Assembly (NCBI GenBank): GCA_900541495.1
Contig: UQKC01000028.1
Span: forward strand, 1 to 30,654
Source: an uncultured Ruminococcus sp.
Lineage (GTDB): Bacteria > Bacillota > Clostridia > Oscillospirales > Ruminococcaceae
Direction: 5' to 3'
Length of the DNA: 30,654 nt
Shown: positions 24,236 through 30,654 of the stretch, piece by piece
Layout of the letters: each line of letters opens with the position of its first letter
Numbering within the stretch: position 1 is the first letter of the stretch
Position numbers and translations under genes: made by a program
Notes under the pieces: generated by a model
Database searches by the model: none
What the model was told of the DNA's origin: nothing
What the model saw: the letters and a program-made list of their open reading frames with translations, nothing else

Positions 24236-26174
24236 GATCATACTCAAGTCCGATCTCTGCGCGGCAAGCGGCGACGGATTTTCGTCTGTAATTGATACTG
24301 ATGTCAGCTACGATAAATACGGTTTTCCCGTTATCGGCGCAAGAAGACTGAAAGGCTGCCTGCGTGATGCCGCAGAGCTTATCGGCGCCGATAATATCAA
24401 TGAAATATTTGGCACTTCGGGAAGTGAAAAGTCGGGCAGCCTGAAAATTTCCGATGCACATATAAAAGGCTATGAGGAGTTAAAGCAGGAAGCTGTTTCC
24501 TCGGGACTTAACGCCGAAGAGGTCATCTCCCTTTTCACATATACAAGAGCCTCAACAGCTATCGAAAACGATACCGCCAAAGATAACAGCCTGCGTTTCA
24601 CAAGAGTTGTAAAGCACTTTTCCCCTCTGACCGATACCGATAACATGACCGAGACCGAATTTGAAGCGGAAGCCGATATCGATGAACAGTACGCCGCAGA
24701 ATTTTCCGATATCTGCAAAGCGCTCAGAAACATCGGCTATAAGCGCAACAGAGGATATGGCGCAGTAAAATGCAGCTTTGAATCTGAAAAGAAAAAATCT
24801 CTCCCTTCGGACGTCAAAAATATCAAGGGTGATACCGCAAGCATTACCTACCTTATCAGGTTGAAGGATAATGTGATGCTCCCGTCATCAGCATCGGACG
24901 AAACCGCCGACTACATCTCGGGAACATCGGTAATGGGTTCCTTCGCAAACGAATATCTGAGATCAAACTCCGCAGATGAGAACTTTGAAAATATCTTTCT
25001 CAAAAACAATGTTGCTTTTTCAAATCTCTATATCTCCGATGAAAAAATGACGGAATACTTCCCCGCTCCCGTTATCCTCGGCAAGATCAAGGGCGAGGAC
25101 GGCGCTTTCAATATCGTCACATACAAAAAGGACGAAAGCACTATTATAAAGCCGGTAAAGAGCGGCTATTCCTGCTTTGATTCGGTGATAAAAAAGCCAC
25201 TCACGGAAACGGTATATCACCACACAAGGGGCAGTGAAGCAAATCTCTACACCCAGACAAGCCTTTGCAGCGGTCAGTATTTCCGCGGAACGATAACGGG
25301 AAAATCAGAATATGTAAAGATAATTTACGATATCCTTACCCACTCCACACTTCGCTTCGGCAGAAGCAAAACTGCGCAGTATTCAGCCTGCGAGCTTGTC
25401 AAAGCCGATATCTCGCCCGTTTCGGACAGCGTTAAAACAATAAGATCGGGCGAGCAGTTCATCGTCCTGCTTCTCTCCGATGTGCTTATCCCCGATGAAG
25501 CAGGCGGATACGATATCTCCGTTCAGGGACTTCAGAAAGCTGTCGGACACGGCATCGAAAAGCTCGAATGTGACAAGGGGGAAACAGTCAAGCGCTCCGC
25601 TCTCCGCTACAGAATAATTGCAGGCTACAACAGCAAATGGAACATTCAGAAGCCGCAGATAAGAACTATCGCCGCAGGCTCGACTCTTGTTTTCCGTGCA
25701 GAATCGGATATGAAGTTTCCGTCCATATTCACTGTCGGCGCAAAGATAAATGAAGGCTTCGGCAAGGTAATGATCTGCCGCCCCGAAGATTTCGCCGAAA
25801 GATCGGTCAAGACCGAAAAAAACGTAAAGACCGCAGACAAAAACGGTGCTCTCTGCAAACTCATTGCCAAGAACAAAACTATCGAAGAAATGCGTTCAAA
25901 AGCAATAAGCTTTGCTGCATCATTCGGCAGGAAAATGAACTCTTCACAGATCGGACGTTATACTATGATGGTAAAGCAGGCAAACGACCTTGGTGAACTC
26001 CAGCACAGTATGATAGAAAACATCAAAAGCAAAAGTTCTCATGATTACATCGATAATATCATAAAAAAGAGCGAAGCCGAACACTACCGCGATAACTGGA
26101 GAGACTACCTCCTGCTTATCCTTACACTTATAAAGTATCAGAACAGAGGGGAGAAGAACAATGACCAGAATTAA
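24222..26174 (+). CDS. Cas7-Cas5-Cas11 fusion (Csx10-like) of type III-D
   Basis: A 650-residue backbone subunit. Residues 1-190 form a Cas7-like RAMP domain (YGFPVIGARRLKGCLRDAAE and GYKRNRGYGAVK). Residues about 200-530 look like Cas5/Csx10 (DYISGTSVMGSFANEYL, STLRFGRSKTAQYS, GAKINEGFGKV). Residues about 535-650 are all-helical (SSQIGRYTMMVKQANDLGEL) and fit a Cas11 small subunit. This three-part fusion is the mark of the 'III-Dv/III-D2' arrangement, where one polypeptide replaces three subunits. The ATG at 24222 has GGAGGTG and overlaps the cas10 stop by 14 bases. It ends NDQN with a 14-base overlap with the next gene. Domain borders are estimates by eye. Confidence 0.82.
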   Translation: MSRIKIILKSDLCAASGDGFSSVIDTDVSYDKYGFPVIGARRLKGCLRDAAELIGADNINEIFGTSGSEKSGSLKISDAHIKGYEELKQEAVSSGLNAEEVISLFTYTRASTAIENDTAKDNSLRFTRVVKHFSPLTDTDNMTETEFEAEADIDEQYAAEFSDICKALRNIGYKRNRGYGAVKCSFESEKKKSLPSDVKNIKGDTASITYLIRLKDNVMLPSSASDETADYISGTSVMGSFANEYLRSNSADENFENIFLKNNVAFSNLYISDEKMTEYFPAPVILGKIKGEDGAFNIVTYKKDESTIIKPVKSGYSCFDSVIKKPLTETVYHHTRGSEANLYTQTSLCSGQYFRGTITGKSEYVKIIYDILTHSTLRFGRSKTAQYSACELVKADISPVSDSVKTIRSGEQFIVLLLSDVLIPDEAGGYDISVQGLQKAVGHGIEKLECDKGETVKRSALRYRIIAGYNSKWNIQKPQIRTIAAGSTLVFRAESDMKFPSIFTVGAKINEGFGKVMICRPEDFAERSVKTEKNVKTADKNGALCKLIAKNKTIEEMRSKAISFAASFGRKMNSSQIGRYTMMVKQANDLGELQHSMIENIKSKSSHDYIDNIIKKSEAEHYRDNWRDYLLLILTLIKYQNRGEKNNDQN

Positions 26175-27408
26175 ATATTTCAGCATAATTTTTGAGCTTG
26201 CTTCTCCGCTTGCAATAGGTTCGGGCGAAAATGCCAACACCGACAGCGATATTATCCTCGACAGCAGCGGAAAGCCAACTATCCCTGCAACGGCAATAGC
26301 AGGCGTTTTCCGTAACTACCTTAACGTGGGTGAATACAGTGAGCTTTTCGGATATATCCCCAAAGCCGGCACAAATGCCCCCAAGGATAAAGCTCATGAA
26401 AGCAATATCAGATTTTACGATGCCCGGCTCATTTCCGACAGCTTCTTTACAACCGTAAGGGATTCGGTAAAGCTGGAAAATAAGGTCGGCGTCAATGGCG
26501 CAAAGTTTGACATTGAAGCAGTTGAAACAGGCATTGGCTTTGAGGCTGTTATCGAGCTTAAAGATGATGGCAGCAATGCGGAAGCTGATATTCTCCGTAC
26601 CTTGGGAGCAATAAATGCAGGCTTTTTGCGCATCGGTTCAAAAACCTCACGGGGATATGGCAGACTTAAAGTCGTTTCACTCAAAAAAGCCGAATTCACT
26701 CTCCCCGACGACAGAGCAAAATGGCTTGACTTCGACCTTTTCAATGCAGAGGATAAATGCTATAAGGAAACAGCTCTTTCCGACAGTGCCGACCATTTTA
26801 TCAGCATAAAAATGAAGCTGAAACAGAACGGCGCTATTTCGATAAGAAGCTACACTGTAAAAAATAAGGACGATATCAGATCCGCCGATTATATCCAGCT
26901 CTCTCTCAAAGACGGAACGTCCGTTATCCCGGGAACATCATGGGCAGGCGCTTTCCGTGACCGTTTCAGTCAGCTTTCCAATGAAACACTCACAAAAGAA
27001 CTTTTCGGATATGCAGACACTGAAAACTTATCACAGAAAAAGTCGCTCATTTATTTCAGCGAAAGTGAAATAAGCGGCGGCGAAATGAAATTTATTACAC
27101 GAAACTCTATCGACCGTTTCACCGCAGGAACAAAGGACAGCGCACTTTACAAAGAAAAAACCTGCTATAACGGAAACTGTGATCTTGAAATTTTCATCAA
27201 CAAAAACGGACTTAAAGATGCGAAAAAAAATATTGCTCTGATATGCGCCGTAATATGCGACCTCGACAAAGGATATCTTGCCGTCGGCGGTCTTACATCG
27301 GCCGGCAGAGGTATGTTCACGGTAGAAAACATCACTGTCAACGGCACTGACGTTACCGATGCACTCAAAGCAGACAACGTTTCGGCTATGGCAAAGGAGG
27401 CTTTGTAA
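26161..27408 (+). CDS. Cas7-Cas7 fusion (Cas7-2x) of type III-D
   Basis: A 415-residue protein with two Csm3/Cas7-type RAMP domains. Domain 1 (about 1-185) has SPLAIGSGENANTDSDIILD, GKPTIPATAIAGVFRNYL and GFLRIGSKTSRGYGRLKV. Domain 2 (about 200-410) has DGTSVIPGTSWAGAFRDRF, KELFGYAD and GYLAVGGLTSAGRGMFTV. Acidic residues in the first-domain loop (TDSDIILD) lie where Csm3 carries its target-RNA-cleaving Asp; whether they act here is inference. Each domain would bind one six-base segment of guide RNA. GAGGGGAG precedes the ATG, which overlaps the upstream stop by 14 bases. The stop overlaps the csx19 start by one base (TAATG). Confidence 0.85.
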   Translation: MTRIKYFSIIFELASPLAIGSGENANTDSDIILDSSGKPTIPATAIAGVFRNYLNVGEYSELFGYIPKAGTNAPKDKAHESNIRFYDARLISDSFFTTVRDSVKLENKVGVNGAKFDIEAVETGIGFEAVIELKDDGSNAEADILRTLGAINAGFLRIGSKTSRGYGRLKVVSLKKAEFTLPDDRAKWLDFDLFNAEDKCYKETALSDSADHFISIKMKLKQNGAISIRSYTVKNKDDIRSADYIQLSLKDGTSVIPGTSWAGAFRDRFSQLSNETLTKELFGYADTENLSQKKSLIYFSESEISGGEMKFITRNSIDRFTAGTKDSALYKEKTCYNGNCDLEIFINKNGLKDAKKNIALICAVICDLDKGYLAVGGLTSAGRGMFTVENITVNGTDVTDALKADNVSAMAKEAL

Positions 27409-27893
27409 TGACGGATAAAAACTATATCGCCGACTTCGGTTCAGCGGAAGATGTGAATGCTGTCATTGAGCATAACATAAGCGGCGGAAATATGATACTG
27501 ATGTTCACGGATAAATTCAAATGCTGTCCTCAGCAGAAAATCGAAGATACAGCGCATCTCCTCGAGGCTCGTGTTTTTACGGAAAACGCTGAAATAAAGC
27601 TTATGCGACCGACTATCGCAGACAAATTCACCTGGCGGCTCATCGATGATACCAAGCTTTCCCCGGATGATTATATAGCTGAGGAACAGTATCTCAATAT
27701 CAATGAAAAAATTCATGAAAAAGAAAGCAGCGGTTTTGAATATACTGCGATCGGCGGAGGAAAATACACTCTTCCGCTTGAAAATGCGGAAAAGCTGCGT
27801 ATCCATAACTATATTTCATACGATGAGCAAGGAATCGCTCAGATCACGGATTTCCGCGCTGTAAAATATCTTGGAAAGGGTGAGGATAAGTGA
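27408..27893 (+). CDS. csx19: Csx19 (TIGR03984-like) subunit
   Basis: A 161-residue protein matching the Csx19 pattern by its position and layout: a short beta-rich N-terminus, AHLLEARVFTENAEIKLMRP (the EAR-F-xx-x-E-x-x-LxR stretch), then WRLIDD, YTAIGGGKYTLPLE, and the ending HNYISYDEQGIAQITDFRAV. Csx19 occurs in type III-D loci and is a structural subunit of the III-Dv complex. The ATG shares one base with the upstream TAA, and GTGA links it to the next gene, so expression is coupled. No enzyme motif is visible. The call relies on recognition of the pattern and the neighbours. Confidence 0.75.
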   Translation: MTDKNYIADFGSAEDVNAVIEHNISGGNMILMFTDKFKCCPQQKIEDTAHLLEARVFTENAEIKLMRPTIADKFTWRLIDDTKLSPDDYIAEEQYLNINEKIHEKESSGFEYTAIGGGKYTLPLENAEKLRIHNYISYDEQGIAQITDFRAVKYLGKGEDK

Positions 27894-29803
27894 GCAACTA
27901 TATTGCAGACTTCAAAAACGGTGCAGTAAACCCCTATACTTTCGTTTCTCTCGGCAGCGGAGTTGAAAGAAGCGGCCACGTTAAATTAGGCAACCTTTCG
28001 GGCGTTATCCATTGTTCGATGAAAAATGCAGCACCGCTTGCACTTCCCGACCTTCCCAATGCTGTGGAAGAAATAATAATCGGTGAAAAAGGCGAAACAG
28101 AAACACACAAAAAAGCACCTTTCTTCAAAGTCAACGGAAAACCTGTCATAACGGGAAGCGAGATACGCGGCGTTATCCGCTCGGCATACGAAACATTAAG
28201 CAACAGCTGTCTTTCGGTGAATAACAACAACATTCTCTCCGCAAGAAGCGCCGATGTAAGATCACCCGGGCTTATCCGCTTTGAAAATGAGGATAAAAAA
28301 TGGCATCTTTATAAAGCCAATGCAGAAAGACTGAAATACGACGGCTCGGAAGATTTTGACGAAAAAGCAGACACATTTAAAAGGACTTGGAAAAACTATG
28401 AATATAAAAAAGGTAAACCTATTTCAAAAAATAAGATCCCCGTTTCCTATAAATTCAGTACAAGCTTTGAAGAAATTAAAGCAGATGATCTCGACCTTGC
28501 CGTTGACGACTACAACACGGTAAGTGATATCTACTTGGAAAACGCCGAAAAGGAAAACCCAAATACAGATTTACGCAATTATATCATTAAGCCTTTAAAA
28601 GACGGAAAATGCTGCCCCGTTTATTACCGCGAGTTCAGCGACGACGGAAAGAATTATGTGTGGCTCTCTCCTGCCCAGATATCACGCTCGGTGTTCAGAA
28701 ACAAGGTCGATGACCTGCTCGGTACATACCACCATTGTGAAGATACAGACAACGTTTGCGAAGCCTGCGGTCTGTTCGGAATGATAGGAAAGAAAGGCAG
28801 CACCTCTGCAATAGCATCAAGGCTGAGATTTACCGATGCGAAGCTTGAAAACGAAGCCAAGCTTACATATAAAACTCTGAAAGAACTTTCCTCACCGCGC
28901 CTTTCTTCGATCGAATTCTACTCGACCGCCCCGGATATGAAATTTCAGTGGAACTATGATACAAAAGGCGTAAAACTCAACGGCAGAAAATACTATTTTC
29001 ACCATAACTGCGACTGCACAACGACCGAGAAAACGGGACGGAATCTCACCACAGAACTTCTTGAAAAGGGCGCAGAATTCAGCTTCGATATCTTCTTCGA
29101 TAAGCTCACGGAAAACGAACTGAACAGACTTGTCTGGACTCTTGCCATCGGAGAAAATACCACCGACAGCCACAGAATGCATAAGCTCGGTCACGGCAAA
29201 CCGCTCGGACTCGGCAGTGTGAAGATAACAGTTGATTCTGTTACAAAAAGAAGCTTTGACTTCGATAAAATGACATTCACAGATGAAAAAATGAACGTCA
29301 GTGCTTTCTTTGAGAATGTTCCGTTCGATACTTCGGCTGAATACTTCAAGGAGTATATGGCTGTCACCGACTTTGACTATCTCGAGGGCAGACCCGTTGC
29401 TTACCCTTACGGCGATGACGGAAGTAATAAAAAAACCGCAAAAGGTGCGATCGCATGGTTTAAAGGCAATCGCAACGATAGTGCTGTTGTCAATAAAGAA
29501 AATATCTGTAAGATCAGGTATCATTTACCCAAAATTACTGACAAAGATCAGCTTGTCCTACCTGCACTGATAAAGAACAACAGCTCAAATCGCAATAATA
29601 ATTCCAACCACAAAACAGAACACAGCAATAAAAACAATTCTCATTATCAAAAGAACTATGAACCAAAACAAATAATGCCTTTAACCACCGACATAGTATG
29701 TCCAAATTGCAGGCACAAAATGAAGCGCACTAAAAATAGATATGCTATAAAAACTAAGGAAATATGTGAATCCTGCGGTCGTCCATTCACCGCAACCTAT
29801 TGA
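27890..29803 (+). CDS. Cas7 with insertion (TIGR03986-like RAMP) with zinc-ribbon tail
   Basis: A 637-residue RAMP protein. NPYTFVSLGSGVERSGHVKL, GKPVITGSEIRGVIRSAYE, then HHCEDTDNVCEACGLFGMIG and HKLGHGKPLGLGSVKI place it in the TIGR03986 family, the 'Cas7-insertion' subunit of III-Dv complexes; the insertion is the long charged stretch at about 120-250. After residue 560 come an Asn/His/Lys-rich linker and a CPNC...CESC zinc ribbon (604-634), an unusual extension. The GTG at 27890 overlaps the csx19 stop (GTGA). Its role is to bind the guide RNA and complete the backbone; whether it cuts target RNA is unknown. Confidence 0.82.
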   Translation: MSNYIADFKNGAVNPYTFVSLGSGVERSGHVKLGNLSGVIHCSMKNAAPLALPDLPNAVEEIIIGEKGETETHKKAPFFKVNGKPVITGSEIRGVIRSAYETLSNSCLSVNNNNILSARSADVRSPGLIRFENEDKKWHLYKANAERLKYDGSEDFDEKADTFKRTWKNYEYKKGKPISKNKIPVSYKFSTSFEEIKADDLDLAVDDYNTVSDIYLENAEKENPNTDLRNYIIKPLKDGKCCPVYYREFSDDGKNYVWLSPAQISRSVFRNKVDDLLGTYHHCEDTDNVCEACGLFGMIGKKGSTSAIASRLRFTDAKLENEAKLTYKTLKELSSPRLSSIEFYSTAPDMKFQWNYDTKGVKLNGRKYYFHHNCDCTTTEKTGRNLTTELLEKGAEFSFDIFFDKLTENELNRLVWTLAIGENTTDSHRMHKLGHGKPLGLGSVKITVDSVTKRSFDFDKMTFTDEKMNVSAFFENVPFDTSAEYFKEYMAVTDFDYLEGRPVAYPYGDDGSNKKTAKGAIAWFKGNRNDSAVVNKENICKIRYHLPKITDKDQLVLPALIKNNSSNRNNNSNHKTEHSNKNNSHYQKNYEPKQIMPLTTDIVCPNCRHKMKRTKNRYAIKTKEICESCGRPFTATY

Positions 29804-29816
29804 TACGGGAGAAAAA

Positions 29817-30530
29817 ATGCTTTATCAAACCGATATCTATACCGCACCTGTCGATATATCCGATGTAATGTCGGGTATATCGGTAAAGATACACGGTGCG
29901 GCAATGAACGCCATCCCAAAAGACTACGCCGCCCAAATGCACGAAAAAGGATACCACCCTTTCTCCGTTTTCACCATCGATACGGGCAACGGTCTGCTGA
30001 TAAGAGTTTCCGCCCTCTGCGACGAAGCAAAGGTAATTCCTGAAGCTCTCTGTAAACTCGACAGCATAAAAATATTCGGCGCAAATGAGCCGATAAGGCT
30101 CGTCAACTTTGAAAACGCTGACCCTATAAACGCAGACGATGCCGAAAAATATATAAACGAAAGAAGCTGCACACTCGAATTCGTCACCCCTGCAATGGTA
30201 AAAACCAAAGGCAGACCGTCAGCCGCCCCCGATATCTGCGGCTATTTCCGTTCGGTCGTCAATAAGTACAATGCCTTTGAAAACGCTGACCTCACCTTTG
30301 ACGAGTTCAAAGAAGCTTTCGATAACGCCGATATCGCAGAATATCACCTTGAAAGCACAAAGTATAACGTAAGCGGAAATATTTTCCCCGGTATGATCGG
30401 CTCGTGCAAACTGTATTTTCCCAAGGATAAACGCCGGAATACCATTCTCCGAAGAATAATAGCCTACGCTTCATACAGCGGTGTCGGCGGAAAAACAGGT
30501 CAGGGTATGGGCGGCCTTGTCATACGATAG
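29817..30530 (+). CDS. cas6: Cas6 CRISPR-RNA processing endonuclease
   Basis: A 237-residue Cas6-like RAMP protein, which cuts CRISPR precursor RNA within its repeats. The N-terminus shows AAQMHEKGYHPFSVFTID, the usual Cas6 beta-strand, with His residues as possible catalytic base. The C-terminus has GMIGSCKLYFP and RRIIAYASYSGVGGKTGQGM, the glycine-rich loop of the family. The ATG at 29817 has GGGAG upstream and is 13 bases after the previous stop; the longer GTG frame from 29766 overlaps that gene without reason. Being last in the effector operon is typical. A CRISPR array is not seen, so the repeat it would act on lies outside the window. Confidence 0.8.
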   Translation: MLYQTDIYTAPVDISDVMSGISVKIHGAAMNAIPKDYAAQMHEKGYHPFSVFTIDTGNGLLIRVSALCDEAKVIPEALCKLDSIKIFGANEPIRLVNFENADPINADDAEKYINERSCTLEFVTPAMVKTKGRPSAAPDICGYFRSVVNKYNAFENADLTFDEFKEAFDNADIAEYHLESTKYNVSGNIFPGMIGSCKLYFPKDKRRNTILRRIIAYASYSGVGGKTGQGMGGLVIR

Positions 30531-30560
30531 CTATTTGCATATCGTTTATCAATAATTAAA

Positions 30561-30604
30561 CAACAGCCGTATATCAAGAACCACGATATACGGCTGTTGT
30601 TTTA
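30561..30604 (+). terminator. Terminator of the type III-D operon
   Basis: CAACAGCCGTATATC pairs perfectly with GATATACGGCTGTTG around a 9-base loop and is followed by TTTTAT, 31 bases after the cas6 stop. Confidence 0.9.
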
Positions 30605-30654
30605 TACTAAACACCATTTAAAATTTGGAAAAAATCAAGCCGACAATCTCGAAT

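Noticed and set aside
21190..30654. A CRISPR array near the cas genes
   Set aside because: I looked for regularly spaced direct repeats of 25-40 bases in both flanks and between genes and saw none. Only a terminator hairpin follows cas6.

Overview
The window looks like a composite. Positions 1 to about 2290 are very AT-rich and carry, on the minus strand, pieces of three housekeeping genes: jag, mnmE and ileS. The mnmE reading frame runs without a stop into the middle of ileS, and jag is cut off at about 2290. From about 2290 onward the base composition and gene style change to those of a moderate-GC, fibre-degrading Clostridia, most like Ruminococcus: several GH5 cellulase-type enzymes, a GH16 lichenase, lipoproteins and Big2 domains. 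I read the first 2.3 kb as sequence from another genome, or as an assembly or amplification chimera.

Region 2.3-21.2 kb is a glycan-degradation and transport neighbourhood. It holds a giant secreted GH5 protein (about 2109 aa) with seven RCC1-like repeats, Cys/His repeats, long tandem repeats and an acidic tail. It also holds a GH5 lipoprotein, a secreted DNA/RNA nuclease with a Big2 domain, and two near-identical XRE regulators separated by a 23-codon ORF. An EamA-NhaC transporter operon follows. Last comes a small beta-glucan locus: a sugar-binding lipoprotein and cytoplasmic GH5 (minus strand), divergent from an AraC regulator followed by a GH16 lichenase lipoprotein (plus strand). Several palindromic repeats and decayed gene ends lie between the genes.

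Region 21.2-30.6 kb is a CRISPR-Cas type III-D effector operon of the fused 'III-Dv/III-D2' architecture: cas10, a Cas7-Cas5-Cas11 fusion, a Cas7-Cas7 fusion, csx19, a long Cas7 with insertion (TIGR03986-like) and cas6. All are tightly overlapped on the plus strand and end in a strong terminator. Head-to-head with cas10, on the minus strand, is a two-gene unit: a stand-alone TM1812-type CARF protein and a protein resembling sigma-70 region 2. This suggests that Cas10-made cyclic oligoadenylate might be sensed by the CARF protein and passed to transcription rather than to a fused RNase. That is the most interesting idea in the window, but it is inference.

One caution applies. cas10 has no usable start codon, and its reading frame begins right at the ribosome-binding site of the CARF gene, with no room for a divergent promoter. 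This point is therefore either a real rearrangement or another chimeric join. No CRISPR array, cas1 or cas2 is visible in the window.
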